64,000 nt of DNA from an uncultured SAR86 cluster bacterium (GCA_902605165.1 CACLBJ010000004.1:1-64000); one strand, 5' to 3'; positions 1 to 9,447 are shown, numbered from the stretch's first letter. The notes: generated by a model not told the origin, from the letters alone. Made by a program: numbers and translations.

Positions 1-491
1 ATATTTATTATTTTATCAGCAACTTCTTGACTAGATTTATCACTCGTTTGAATTGCATGATCTGATACTTCTTTATATAGGTGCTCTCGTTCAGCATTGA
101 GTTTTGTAAGTATTGATTCGGGATCTCCATCTTTTAACAGGGGCCTATCTTTATCTTTACTTGTTCTTTCAACCTGAGTTTTTATAGGAGTTTCTAGGTA
201 GATAACAATACCTCTTGCACTCAGAAGATTTCTATTGTGATCAGATAGAATAATTCCACCACCAGTAGCAACAACGTGAGAGTTTAGTTGAACTATTTTT
301 TCCAGCTCAGCCGTCTCTCTTTTTCTAAACCCATCTTCTCCTTCAAGATCAAAAATCCAATCAATACTGGCACCTGTTGTCTTTTCTATCTCCTCATCGG
401 AGTCTAGGAAATCTAAAAAAAGTGAGCGAGCAACTATTTTACCAACAGTAGATTTACCTGATCCCATGGGCCCAACAATATAAATATTCAT
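1..491 (-). CDS. aroK: Shikimate kinase, 3' end cut by window edge
   Basis: Translated by hand from the minus strand; the frame stays open from the ATG at 491 to the left edge, so the C-terminus lies outside the window. It phosphorylates shikimate with ATP in the cytoplasmic chorismate pathway. The start is followed by a Walker A loop GPMGSGKST (residues 7-15), then the DSDEEIE motif, a FRKRE stretch and VVATGGG, in the order expected for AroK. It is divergent from mrcA, separated by 58 bp. In many gammaproteobacteria pilM-Q/hofM-Q genes lie between these two; none are here. Identity is firm from the motifs. Confidence 0.93.
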   Translation of the reverse strand, partial: MNIYIVGPMGSGKSTVGKIVARSLFLDFLDSDEEIEKTTGASIDWIFDLEGEDGFRKRETAELEKIVQLNSHVVATGGGIILSDHNRNLLSARGIVIYLETPIKTQVERTSKDKDRPLLKDGDPESILTKLNAEREHLYKEVSDHAIQTSDKSSQEVADKIIN

Positions 492-549
492 AAAAGATTT
501 TTCACTAAGCTGCGAATTTTAGCACCTAAACATATAAAATATTAATATT

Positions 550-2991
550 ATGGTTAGTAGGCTTTTAGAATTATTCCTGAAAGTTGCAATTTTTGTTGCT
601 ACTTTTATTGGCATAATAATTCTCTCAACTTACCTTTATTTATTACCTGAACTCCCAAGGGTAGACAATGTTGATCAATCAAAACTTCAAATACCTCTAA
701 AAATATATACATCCGATGAGAAATTAATTGGAGAGTTCGGAGAAAAGAAAAGAAGACCATTAAGCTTTGAAGAAATACCTGAAGATTTGAAGAATGCATT
801 CCTAGCTGCAGAAGATGACGGCTTTTTTGAGCATAGAGGTGTTTCGTATCCAAGCTTGATAAGAGCTTTTTCTCAATATATAAGAGTAGGCCTTGATGCA
901 ACTGGTGGTGGAACAATTACAATGCAAGTTGTAAGAAACTATCTTTTAACTCGAGAAAAAAAAGTAAGGAGAAAGATTAAAGAAATCTTTTTAGCATTTC
1001 ACCTTGAAAGTGCATTTTCAAAGGAAGAGATATTTGAGATATATGTAAATACAATCTTTTTAGGCAATAGATCTTATGGGATTGAGGCAGCTGCTAATAC
1101 TTATTTTGGAAAATCAGTTAGAGAGTTGACGGTAGCTGAATCAGCTTTAATCGCCTCTCTTGCTCAACTTCCATCAAGAGTAAACCCGATTAGGAATCCA
1201 GATAGAACTAAAGCTAGAAGAAATTGGGTTTTATACAGAATGAAAATTTTAGACTTTATCTCTGAGCAAGACTATCAGACTGCAATAAATAGTGAAATAA
1301 ACCTTCCTATATCCATCAATAACTATGATCTTGAAGCTAGCCATCTTGCAGAACTCGCAAGATTTGAAGTAATTAACAGATATGGCATTAGAGCATATGA
1401 GGAAGGCTGGTCTGTTTATACAACTGTTGACTCTGAGCTTCAAGAAAGTGCAAATGAAGCAATAACAAAAAGGCTATTTGAGTATGATAAAAGGCATGGT
1501 TGGCGAGAAAAGAATAATTATATTGATAGATTAGGTGATGAATTCTTTAAATCTTTAGAAAGCGAAAATTTTAATTTTTTATTATCTCAAGATTATGTAA
1601 TCCAATCTGATCCAATTAATTACCAAAATATATCAGAGGATTTACTTCGTGATATTTTTGAAGAGAATCCATCTATTCAATCCCATCAAAGAGCTATCGT
1701 TATAGAAGTCTGGGATTCAGGATTTACAGCTATTGACGAGCAATTTAATTTTGAAACCATTCAATGGGATGAAAGTTATTCTTGGGCTAGAGAATTTATA
1801 GATGAGAATAGGAGGGGATCAGCTCCAAAAGGATTCTCGGATTTATTGGATGTTGGAGATCTGGTTTATCTCTTTGTAGAAAATGATCAAGTCAAGTTAG
1901 ATCAAGTACCTCAAGCACAGTCATCTTTAATTTCCTTCAATCCAAAGACTGGTGAGGTGCTTTCATATGTGGGCGGTTCAGTGTTTAATAATTCCCAATT
2001 TGATAGAGTAAGACAGTCTTATCCTCAATCAGGATCAGTTTTTAAGCCTTTCATTTATGCATCAGCTTTCAGCGGAGGTTATAACCCATCATCTTTAATT
2101 AATGATGCTCCAATTATTTTTGAAGATGATAATCTTGAAACTTTTTGGAGACCTGAGAATTATTCAGGCAAATTTTATGGTTTAACAACTCTTAGGGAAG
2201 CGCTTGTTCAATCAATAAATATTGTTTCAATAAAACTTTTAAGAGAAATCGGTGTAAAGAAATCATCTGAAACTATTGATAATTTTGGTTTTGGCTCAGA
2301 GAGACTGCCTCAAGATCTTAGCTTAGCTTTAGGATCAGGTAATTTTTCTCCCGCAGAGGTTGCTAGAGGCTTTAGTGTATTTGCAAACGATGGAATGATT
2401 TCCGATATTCATTATGTAAGTCAGATCAAGGATAAGAATGGAGATATCATTTTCGATCACTCAGAAATAGATGTTGTAAATATTTCCAGCATTTCCGCTT
2501 TTCCATGGCTAAACACAGTTCAGCTAGATGCATCAAAGCCATATTTTCTTCTACCACCTCTCAATAAATCAGATCCTGTTATTGATCCAAGAGTTGCATT
2601 TATGGTGAAAGATATTCTAAAAGAAGCTTCCCAAAGGGGATCAAATGGAAGGCTTACAAGATATTTAGATAGAAAAGATTTTGCTGGTAAGACAGGAACT
2701 ACAAACGATGCTGTAAGTACATGGTTTAGTGGTTTCAACTCAAATGTTGTAACAACTGTTTGGGTTGGGAATGATGATTTCGAATCGCTTGGTGATAATG
2801 AGTTTGGTTCTACAACAGCATTACCAATCTGGGTAGATTATATGAACTCTGCTTTCAAAAAGATTGATGTGGATGAATTTACTCTTCCAGATGGCATTTC
2901 TTATGTAAGAATAAATAAAAAGACTGGAGACCTTAGCAAGTCTGCAGAAGACGAAAGTTATTTCGAGCTTTTTTTAAGCGAAGATTTGTAA
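550..2991 (+). CDS. mrcA: Penicillin-binding protein 1A, bifunctional peptidoglycan synthase
   Basis: Class A PBP anchored in the inner membrane by one N-terminal segment (about residues 8-28). The GT51 glycosyltransferase domain follows, with catalytic Glu88 in AAEDDGFFEHRG and the later GGGTITMQ and FLGNRSYGIEAAA motifs. The C-terminal transpeptidase domain has SVFK with nucleophile Ser496, an SIN triad and KTGT at 714-717. The insert between the domains fits the OB-like region of PBP1A. Length 813 is close to the family norm. It polymerises and cross-links peptidoglycan. An A/T-rich stretch TATAAAAT at 533-540 could be its -10. It converges on slmA with only two bases between the stop codons. 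Confidence 0.96.
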   Translation: MVSRLLELFLKVAIFVATFIGIIILSTYLYLLPELPRVDNVDQSKLQIPLKIYTSDEKLIGEFGEKKRRPLSFEEIPEDLKNAFLAAEDDGFFEHRGVSYPSLIRAFSQYIRVGLDATGGGTITMQVVRNYLLTREKKVRRKIKEIFLAFHLESAFSKEEIFEIYVNTIFLGNRSYGIEAAANTYFGKSVRELTVAESALIASLAQLPSRVNPIRNPDRTKARRNWVLYRMKILDFISEQDYQTAINSEINLPISINNYDLEASHLAELARFEVINRYGIRAYEEGWSVYTTVDSELQESANEAITKRLFEYDKRHGWREKNNYIDRLGDEFFKSLESENFNFLLSQDYVIQSDPINYQNISEDLLRDIFEENPSIQSHQRAIVIEVWDSGFTAIDEQFNFETIQWDESYSWAREFIDENRRGSAPKGFSDLLDVGDLVYLFVENDQVKLDQVPQAQSSLISFNPKTGEVLSYVGGSVFNNSQFDRVRQSYPQSGSVFKPFIYASAFSGGYNPSSLINDAPIIFEDDNLETFWRPENYSGKFYGLTTLREALVQSINIVSIKLLREIGVKKSSETIDNFGFGSERLPQDLSLALGSGNFSPAEVARGFSVFANDGMISDIHYVSQIKDKNGDIIFDHSEIDVVNISSISAFPWLNTVQLDASKPYFLLPPLNKSDPVIDPRVAFMVKDILKEASQRGSNGRLTRYLDRKDFAGKTGTTNDAVSTWFSGFNSNVVTTVWVGNDDFESLGDNEFGSTTALPIWVDYMNSAFKKIDVDEFTLPDGISYVRINKKTGDLSKSAEDESYFELFLSEDL

Positions 2992-2993
2992 GC

Positions 2994-3563
2994 TTATTTA
3001 AAAAGAGATATTTCTAATAGTGTCCAAATATTTTCAATATATGAGCTTGGCTTCTCTTTAAACTTAGATCTTATATATCTTGAGATTGTACCTTCAAGTG
3101 AAGTAATTAATAAATGAGATGATATTCCTGGTTGCGATACTAGCGAATCTGAGTCTTTTTGTAATATTTGTTTAAAGTTTAGTTCCAGTCTTTCATAGAA
3201 CTGGTTAGTAGCGTCAACTACATTTTGTTCGTTTGCACTTAAAGCCTCTCTTGATAGAAGTCTTGCAAAACCCTTATTCTTTTCAATAAACAATATACAA
3301 AACATAAATAGGTTTTTTGCATTTTGTTCGGCGTTATCTTTACTTTTCTTAATTTCAGCAGACTTTGAAATTATTGTTTCATCACAAAATGAAAACAATT
3401 CTAAATAAATAGATCTTTTGCTTGGGAAATGTCTATATAAAGCAGCTTCTGTAATTGAAGATTTTTCTGCCAAGAGAGCAGTTGTAACTTTAGAAAGATT
3501 TCTTTCTTCAAGAAGACTTGCTAGTGATTGAAGAATGATTTGTTTCCTATTTTCTTTTGGCAT
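2994..3563 (-). CDS. slmA: Nucleoid occlusion factor SlmA (TetR family)
   Basis: A 189-residue TetR-type protein. The N-terminal helix-turn-helix (about residues 5-55) contains ILQSLASLLEE and EAALYRHFPSK, which match SlmA rather than a generic TetR regulator. The C-terminus (FVRSEFK-like SRYIRSKFKEKPSS) also fits. SlmA binds chromosomal sites and blocks FtsZ polymerisation over the nucleoid. The gene lies 5 bp downstream of algC on the same strand, so the two are probably cotranscribed; algC and slmA are also neighbours in Pseudomonas-type genomes. Confidence 0.85.
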   Translation of the reverse strand: MPKENRKQIILQSLASLLEERNLSKVTTALLAEKSSITEAALYRHFPSKRSIYLELFSFCDETIISKSAEIKKSKDNAEQNAKNLFMFCILFIEKNKGFARLLSREALSANEQNVVDATNQFYERLELNFKQILQKDSDSLVSQPGISSHLLITSLEGTISRYIRSKFKEKPSSYIENIWTLLEISLFK

Positions 3564-3568
3564 TTATA

Positions 3569-4966
3569 TTATTCTAAATTAATATCTTCATTTGGTAAGA
3601 ATTTTTTTAACTCTTCTAAAAAGTTATTTTGAATCTTTTCTAGCGATTCTTGACTATCTGCTTCAAATCTTAAGACGAGTTTAGGAGTCGTATTTGAAGC
3701 TCTTAAAAGAGCCCAACCATTTTCAAACGAAGCCCGAAGACCATCAGTGAAATCTTTTTCTCCATCAATTGATGCATTTTTAATAAAGTCATCAATTATT
3801 TTAAACTTACTCTCTTCAGGAACATCTATATTTAATTCTGGAGTTGAATAAGAAACAGGAAGGCTATCCAATAAATCATCTAGTGATGATCCTGTTTCAT
3901 TCATGATGTCTAAAAGTCTTATTGCAGAATAATGACCATCATCAAAACCATGCCAAATATCATTAAAGAAAATATGACCACTCATTTCACCTCCCAGTTC
4001 GGCATTATGTTTTTTTATATTATTTTTAATATGGAAATGTCCAGTAGGACTCATAAATGGAATTCCATCATTTTCCTTAATTATTTGAGGAAGAAAGTCT
4101 GAGCACTTAACATCAAAAATAATAGTTTTGCCTCCTCCATTTGAAAGTATTTTTTTTGAGAATAACATCATCATTTGATCGGGATAGATTAATCTTCCTG
4201 ATGAAGTTACTGCTCCAAGCCTATCTCCATCACCATCAAAAGCAACTCCAACATCTGCAGAGACCTCTTTTACCTTTTCAATAAGATCAACTAAATTCTT
4301 TTCTTTTCCTGGATCCGGATGATGATTTGGGAAACTTCCATCGACATCACAGAATATATCGATCACCTCGCAGCCGACTGCTCTTAATAAGTCGGGAGCA
4401 ATAATTCCAGCTGCACCATTTCCACAATCCACCACTACTTTAAGTTTTTTAAAATTAAAGCTACTTTTAACCTCAGTTATATATTCATCTCTTATATCTA
4501 AAAATCGATTTTTACCATTTGAGTTTTCCAAGGATATATCTGTTTTAGAAAGCTCAAATATTTCAGTACCAGATACTGGTTTATCATCTATAACAAGCTT
4601 AATTCCATTATAGTTTTTTGGATTGTGGCTCCCTGTAATCATAATTCCAGACTTAGAAGCTTGTTTTTTTGCTGCATAGTAGAGAAGAGGGCTTGTAGCA
4701 AGTCCTATATTTATAGTATTAATTCCATGCTTATTTAAAGATTCTTGGAGAGACTGCAAAAGAGATGGGCCAGATAATCTTCCGTCTCGAGCAATTACAA
4801 CTTCATCAACTGATTCTTTATGACATTTGTGAGCTATGGATTTAGCAATTTTCGCAATCGAATCTTCATTCAGCTCATCTGGGAAAATACCTCTTATGTC
4901 ATATTCCCTAAATATTGATTTTATAAGTTCTGGCATTTGCTTTTGATTTGATAGCTTGTTTGTCAT
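3569..4966 (-). CDS. algC: Phosphomannomutase/phosphoglucomutase AlgC
   Basis: Alpha-D-phosphohexomutase of 465 residues that interconverts hexose 1- and 6-phosphates for LPS and polysaccharide precursors. The phosphoserine loop TGSHNPKNYNG (Ser113), the metal-binding loop DGDGDR (244-249), the sugar-specificity loop GGEMSGH and the C-terminal phosphate loop RASNTTP appear in order. The ATG at 4966 is preceded by GAAGG at a suitable distance. Its promoter must lie in the 36 bp shared with divergent ilvE. ManB/CpsG is a possible alternative name, but the linkage to slmA favours AlgC. Confidence 0.9.
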   Translation of the reverse strand: MTNKLSNQKQMPELIKSIFREYDIRGIFPDELNEDSIAKIAKSIAHKCHKESVDEVVIARDGRLSGPSLLQSLQESLNKHGINTINIGLATSPLLYYAAKKQASKSGIMITGSHNPKNYNGIKLVIDDKPVSGTEIFELSKTDISLENSNGKNRFLDIRDEYITEVKSSFNFKKLKVVVDCGNGAAGIIAPDLLRAVGCEVIDIFCDVDGSFPNHHPDPGKEKNLVDLIEKVKEVSADVGVAFDGDGDRLGAVTSSGRLIYPDQMMMLFSKKILSNGGGKTIIFDVKCSDFLPQIIKENDGIPFMSPTGHFHIKNNIKKHNAELGGEMSGHIFFNDIWHGFDDGHYSAIRLLDIMNETGSSLDDLLDSLPVSYSTPELNIDVPEESKFKIIDDFIKNASIDGEKDFTDGLRASFENGWALLRASNTTPKLVLRFEADSQESLEKIQNNFLEELKKFLPNEDINLE

Positions 4967-4985
4967 AATACCTTCGATCTTATTA

Positions 4986-4993
4986 ATTATAAA
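4986..4993. promoter_or_regulatory. Overlapping divergent -10 elements between algC and ilvE
   Basis: In the 36-bp spacer the minus strand reads TATAAT (4986-4991, towards algC) and the plus strand TATAAA (4988-4993, towards ilvE), sharing the self-complementary TATA. No convincing -35 is visible on either side. With usual spacing the ilvE transcript would start about 3 nt before its GTG, and the algC leader would be about 13 nt. This is inference from sequence only. Confidence 0.35.
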
Positions 4994-5002
4994 TACAACA
5001 TA

Positions 5003-5926
5003 GTGTTTGATTTAACTTACAAAAATAAAAAGATTTGGAAAAATGGAGACCTAGTCTCATGGGATGAATGTAATGTTCATTCTTTGACGCATACCCTCCA
5101 TTATGGTGTTGGTGTTTTCGAGGGAGTGCGAGCATACAATACAGATAATGGACCAGCAATTTTCAGGGTAAAAGAGCATACAGAAAGACTTTTTGAGGCC
5201 GCAAAGATAGTAAATATAGATATTCCATATTCTACTGCAGAAATTATTGAAGCTCAAAAGACTGTGTTGATTAAAAATAATTTTGATGAGGCTTATATCA
5301 GACCAATTATTTACTTGGGAAATGAATCACTTGGGTTAAGAGCAGAAGATTTATCAGTAAATGTAATTATCGCTGCATGGGAATGGCCCTCTTATATGGA
5401 CCCTGAATCAAAACAGAAAGGAATTTCTGTTGTTAAGTCTCCATATAAACAATATAAGAACCCGAATTGGTCAAATTATAAGATAACTGGAACATATGTA
5501 AATTCAATTGTTGCTTTGCAAGACGCGGTTGCTAAAGGTGCTGATGAGGCATTAATTCTTGATAATGATGGTTATATTTCAGAGGGCAGTGGGGAAAATA
5601 TTTTCTTTTTAAAAGATGGCCTAATTATGACGCCAACAACAAAGAATTGTTTAAATGGAATAACTAGACAATCGGTTATAGAGATTGCAAAAGGTCTTGG
5701 TCATAAAGTTGAAGAGGGAGACTGGTCATACGAGCACATTATTGAATGTGATGAGGCATTTTTCACTGGTACAGCAGTAGAAGTTACCCCAATTACAAAG
5801 ATCGATGGAAAGATCATCTCTAATGGAACTGTTGGATCAATTACAAAAGAAATACAAACAAATTATGAGAATGCAGTCCTTGGAACTGACGATAACTCAA
5901 GAAACTGGCTGACATACATCGAATAA
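5003..5926 (+). CDS. ilvE: Branched-chain amino acid aminotransferase
   Basis: Fold-type IV PLP enzyme that transfers the amino group between glutamate and the keto acids of Leu, Ile and Val. The PLP lysine is K160 in NYKITGTYVNS. EALILDNDGYISEGSGENIF, the NGITR loop and the late EAFFTGTAVEVTPI motif are typical. Length 307 equals the E. coli enzyme. The start is a GTG with no Shine-Dalgarno and almost no room for a leader, so initiation may be leaderless. The next gene begins 4 bp after the stop. Confidence 0.95.
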   Translation: MFDLTYKNKKIWKNGDLVSWDECNVHSLTHTLHYGVGVFEGVRAYNTDNGPAIFRVKEHTERLFEAAKIVNIDIPYSTAEIIEAQKTVLIKNNFDEAYIRPIIYLGNESLGLRAEDLSVNVIIAAWEWPSYMDPESKQKGISVVKSPYKQYKNPNWSNYKITGTYVNSIVALQDAVAKGADEALILDNDGYISEGSGENIFFLKDGLIMTPTTKNCLNGITRQSVIEIAKGLGHKVEEGDWSYEHIIECDEAFFTGTAVEVTPITKIDGKIISNGTVGSITKEIQTNYENAVLGTDDNSRNWLTYIE

Positions 5927-5930
5927 TATT

Positions 5931-7178
5931 TTGCATAAATTAAAGATTGCACTACTAAGTTATAGGAGCGCACCTTTCTCGGGCGGCCAAGGTATTTTTG
6001 TGAAAGAACTTTCAAATGCTCTTTTAAAAAGGGGACATAAGATAGACATAATTTCAGGGCCTCCGATGCCAATTCTCGATCCAGGAATCAAATTAATAAA
6101 ATTGGAAGGTTTAAATTTATTTGAAACATTTAATTTTAGAGATAGAGCCTTTAAGCTTTGGAACAAAAAAAATAAAGACTCCCTTGATTATTATGATTTT
6201 TTTAAAACGCTAATAGGTGGTTTCCCAGAGATGTACTCTTTCGGAGAAAGGGTGAAGAAATATCTCTCACAAAAAAAAGATTATGACATCGTTATAGATA
6301 ATCAGTCTTTAAGTTCAGGGATGTTGGAAATTCAAAAAAATTATCCTTTTGTTGAAATAATTCATCATCCTATAACGAAAGATTTTAAATATGATCTTAT
6401 TTATTCAAATGGCTATATTCAAAGATTTTTTAAAAAAAGATGGTATTCATTTCTTAAAATGAACAAAAAAGTAGCACCTAAACTTAAAAAGATTATTACA
6501 GTCTCTTTAAACTCAAAGAAAGATATTGCACGCGATTTTAAGATTGATCCAAAGAGAATCAATGTTATTCCTAATGGACTAGATCTTAAAGTTTTTAAGA
6601 AAAATGATGGATTGGAGAGAGAAAAATTTAAAATTGTAACTGTGGCAAGTGCTGACATTCCTTTAAAAGGTTTAGACACCACCCTTAAAGCTATTTCATT
6701 AATTTTAGATAAGTATCCAAAGACAAAACTTTCAGTTGTTGGAAATCCCAGAGAGAACGGCCACACGGAGAGGGTTATTAGACAACTCAATCTCACCAAT
6801 CATATTTCCTTTAAAACAAATCTTTCAAAAGAAGAAGTTGCATATGAATATCAATCTAGCTCTCTTGCAATTATTAGCTCTTTGTATGAAGGTTTTGGTT
6901 TTCCTGCTGCTGAGGCTATGGCATGTGGAACACCAATTATTTCATCGAATTCCTCTGCACTTCCAGAAATTGTTCAAGACTTTGGACAGTTATATGAGCC
7001 TGGTAATTCAGTTGCCCTGAGAGATTGCATTGAAAATTTTTATCTAAACAGATCTTTTTATAATGATCTAGCTAAAAAGGGATCTCTATATGCAAATGAA
7101 ACTTTTAATTGGCAGAAAATTGCATTAGATTACGAAGAACAATTTTTAGAGACAATAGAAAAATTTAATTCATGCTAA
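5931..7178 (+). CDS. GT4-family glycosyltransferase
   Basis: GT-B fold glycosyltransferase of 415 residues. The N-terminal domain has a glycine-rich acceptor-side loop FSGGQGIFVKELSNAL. The C-terminal domain has the family 4 signature EGFGFPAAEAMACG with the two glutamates at about 320 and 327. It would transfer a sugar from a nucleotide donor; donor and acceptor cannot be read. The start is the TTG at 5931, the only sensible codon after the ilvE stop. The 3' end overlaps the following methyltransferase by 7 bp, so the two are translationally coupled. It is first in an accessory run with a methyltransferase and a toroid protein. Confidence 0.85.
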   Translation: MHKLKIALLSYRSAPFSGGQGIFVKELSNALLKRGHKIDIISGPPMPILDPGIKLIKLEGLNLFETFNFRDRAFKLWNKKNKDSLDYYDFFKTLIGGFPEMYSFGERVKKYLSQKKDYDIVIDNQSLSSGMLEIQKNYPFVEIIHHPITKDFKYDLIYSNGYIQRFFKKRWYSFLKMNKKVAPKLKKIITVSLNSKKDIARDFKIDPKRINVIPNGLDLKVFKKNDGLEREKFKIVTVASADIPLKGLDTTLKAISLILDKYPKTKLSVVGNPRENGHTERVIRQLNLTNHISFKTNLSKEEVAYEYQSSSLAIISSLYEGFGFPAAEAMACGTPIISSNSSALPEIVQDFGQLYEPGNSVALRDCIENFYLNRSFYNDLAKKGSLYANETFNWQKIALDYEEQFLETIEKFNSC

Positions 7179-7876
7179 CATTTAATTTTAATAACATTAG
7201 TCCAAAAAAAGATTCCTTTATGCTTGATGCTGGATGCGGTCCAGGTAGACATGTTTTTGGTTTCATGGACCAGTTTCCTAATATCACTTGTGTTGGAGTT
7301 GATTTAGACTCTGATTCGCTTCAAGAAGGGAAAACAAACTTAACTTTATTTAGTTCGATTTCCAATAAAGAATCAACATTCCTTCAGGGCTCTGTATATA
7401 ACTTACCCTTTAGTGATAATGCTTTCGAGACAATAATTTGCTCTGAGGTTTTAGAGCATGTTGCTGATGTCGATGCAACTCTAAAGGAGTTAACAAGACT
7501 TCTTAAGCCTGGTGGCAATTTGCTTATAAGCGTTCCATCTTATTTTCCCGAAAAGATTTGTTGGCTACTCTCAAAAGATTATCAAAATATGCCAGGTGGC
7601 CATGTAAGAATATTTAGAAAAAGTGTGCTTCAAGAGAAGGTTGAAGAAAAGGGTTATAACTTAGAGAGAACTGAAAAGTATCATGCTTTGCATAGTCCAT
7701 ATTGGTGGCTTAGATGTCTATTTTGGTCATCACAAGACAGTAATTTTCTTGTGAAAATTTATAAAAAGATATTAGAGATACAAATTTTGAAAAATCCCAT
7801 GATGTTAAGAGTCTTGGATAATATTCTTAATCCATTTCTAGGGAAAAGTACTTCTTTTTATTTTAAGAAGTTATGA
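7172..7876 (+). CDS. Class I SAM-dependent methyltransferase (Methyltransf_11 type)
   Basis: The 234-residue product starts directly with the Rossmann SAM-binding motif DAGCGPGRH (residues 19-27), followed by an acidic strand end GVDLDS and the motif ICSEVLEHV with LLKPGGNLLISVPS, all typical of small-molecule methyltransferases. The substrate is unknown. The ATG at 7172 lies inside the 3' end of the glycosyltransferase and the stop overlaps the next start as ATGA, which places all three in one operon. Confidence 0.85.
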   Translation: MLTFNFNNISPKKDSFMLDAGCGPGRHVFGFMDQFPNITCVGVDLDSDSLQEGKTNLTLFSSISNKESTFLQGSVYNLPFSDNAFETIICSEVLEHVADVDATLKELTRLLKPGGNLLISVPSYFPEKICWLLSKDYQNMPGGHVRIFRKSVLQEKVEEKGYNLERTEKYHALHSPYWWLRCLFWSSQDSNFLVKIYKKILEIQILKNPMMLRVLDNILNPFLGKSTSFYFKKL

Positions 7877-8841
7877 AAATGATCAAACATCAATTAGTTC
7901 CTGCTAAGGATTGGATAATTGAGAATCAAAATAAGAGTGGATCAATAAACTGGGACCACAGAGGCAAATGTGATCCTTGGGATCACTGTGAGTGCTTAAT
8001 AGCTCTTGCAATATATGAAGAGTGGGATGCATTTAATAAGGGCATTGAATGGTTCTTCAAAAATTTAAATGCTGAAGGAGAAATCGCACCTGAATTTATC
8101 AATGAAAAAGTTACTAAGGACCATTTCGAAAGCCATCATGCGTCATATGTTTTTCTTCCTCTGTACCAAAAATTTTTAATTGATAATAATATTGATTACT
8201 TACTTAAGTACAAAAAAGAAATTCAGGCTATATATAATTCAACCTTAGCCTTTGCAGATTCAGATGGATTCTTATTTTGGGCAAAAGATAAAGATGGATT
8301 TTCTGATAATTCTCTAATAACCGCTTCATGTTCAGTTCATATCTCATTAAAAACATATGAAAACATTGCTGATATTTTAGATTTAGATTCTAACCATGAA
8401 AAAATACTGTTGAATCAAGAAAAAATTAATTCAAAGAAATTTGATCGTGATGGTATTAGCAGGAAAAGGTTTTCTATGGATAACTATTATCCTTTTTTAT
8501 GTGGTATCGGAGACGATGGACTTATTAGTAAGGCTATGAGTAATTTTTACAAAGAAGAATTAGGAATTAAATGTGTTATTGAGGAACCATGGGTAACTTT
8601 TGCGGAATCATCAGAATTTATAATTAGCTTGGTAAGAATGAACAGAAAAGAAGATGCTAAAAAGATTTTAAAAGAAATAATGAGATTCCAAGACAACAGG
8701 GGAATATTCCCAACTGGCTATCAATATAAATTGGATATTTTATGGCCTGATGAGTTTTCAACTTGGACCAATGCTGCAGTTATCATTGCTGCAGATTGTG
8801 TATTTGGGATCTCACAAAAAAGAAATGTATTCTTAGCCTAG
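7873..8841 (+). CDS. Alpha/alpha-toroid protein, prenyltransferase/terpene-cyclase-like
   Basis: A 322-residue soluble protein of unknown function. Near the N-terminus it has GSINWDHRGKCDPWDHCE (Asp34-Pro-Trp-x-His-x-Glu40), and near the C-terminus WPDEFSTWTNAAVIIAAD (from Trp291), with repeated helical pairs between. From memory, proteins with this DPWxHxE and late TWTxAAV pattern are annotated 'prenyltransferase' in actinobacteria and share the alpha/alpha-barrel of squalene cyclases and protein prenyltransferases; neither activity is shown. The gene overlaps the upstream methyltransferase by 4 bp and the convergent methyltransferase by 9 bp. Confidence 0.6.
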   Translation: MKMIKHQLVPAKDWIIENQNKSGSINWDHRGKCDPWDHCECLIALAIYEEWDAFNKGIEWFFKNLNAEGEIAPEFINEKVTKDHFESHHASYVFLPLYQKFLIDNNIDYLLKYKKEIQAIYNSTLAFADSDGFLFWAKDKDGFSDNSLITASCSVHISLKTYENIADILDLDSNHEKILLNQEKINSKKFDRDGISRKRFSMDNYYPFLCGIGDDGLISKAMSNFYKEELGIKCVIEEPWVTFAESSEFIISLVRMNRKEDAKKILKEIMRFQDNRGIFPTGYQYKLDILWPDEFSTWTNAAVIIAADCVFGISQKRNVFLA

Positions 8842-9447
8842 CTTTCTAAGAGCAACTAAACTGTGTACTCTATCTATTAGCTCAAAGTCTTCAACTAATG
8901 CTTTTTCATAAATTTCTTTAGGGGCTTGGCCTCCCTCTAATTCTGAGTCATAAATATCATGAATTGCTAAGATACCACCAGTCGCTATTTTATCTCTCCA
9001 TGAAAAATAATCATTTCTTGCTGACTCAAAGGTGTGACTTCCATCAATAAAAACAAGGCCTAAATCATCTTCAATTCTTTTAGATGCTTCCACAGAATTA
9101 TCAATAACTGGAATAACAGTATCAATGAGATCAAATTTTTTTATATTTCTCATAAAAAGAGGATATGTATCAACTCTTTTATTTTCATAATCATAGATCT
9201 CTTCATCAAAATACTCTTCACCAAATTGCTGCTCTTCCGATCCTCTATGATGATCAATGGAAAATAACTTTGTATCATTTTCTTTACAAGCTAAACCTAT
9301 ATAGCAAGCAGATTTGCCGCAATAGGAGCCAATCTCGACAGCAAATCTCTCTCTGCATTCTCTAGAAGAGAGTTCATAAAGGTATTTTCCCTCGTCCGGG
9401 TGAAGAAAACCTTTTATATTATTAAACATATCTAATTTAGCGCTCAT
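8833..9447 (-). CDS. Class I SAM-dependent methyltransferase (Methyltransf_24/CmcI-like)
   Basis: About 204 residues with a SAM-binding loop FAVEIGSYCGKSACYIG, an acidic SIDHHRGS, and LVFIDGSHTFESARNDYFSW with LAIHDIYDSE, the metal-dependent O-methyltransferase-like pattern of Methyltransf_24. The frame is open upstream to a possible start at 9534, but that would overlap the lpxL-like gene by 98 bp. The ATG at 9447 (MSAKLDMF) reduces this to 11 bp and has an AAGAAAG-type ribosome site. The 3' end overlaps the toroid gene on the opposite strand by 9 bp. It may act in the same pathway as 5931-8841. Confidence 0.75.
   Translation of the reverse strand: MSAKLDMFNNIKGFLHPDEGKYLYELSSRECRERFAVEIGSYCGKSACYIGLACKENDTKLFSIDHHRGSEEQQFGEEYFDEEIYDYENKRVDTYPLFMRNIKKFDLIDTVIPVIDNSVEASKRIEDDLGLVFIDGSHTFESARNDYFSWRDKIATGGILAIHDIYDSELEGGQAPKEIYEKALVEDFELIDRVHSLVALRKLG

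Noticed and set aside
6419-6799. Open frame of 126 codons on the minus strand
   Set aside because: It lies wholly within the GT4 glycosyltransferase, has no recognisable motif and biased composition, and is explained by an AT-rich opposite strand.
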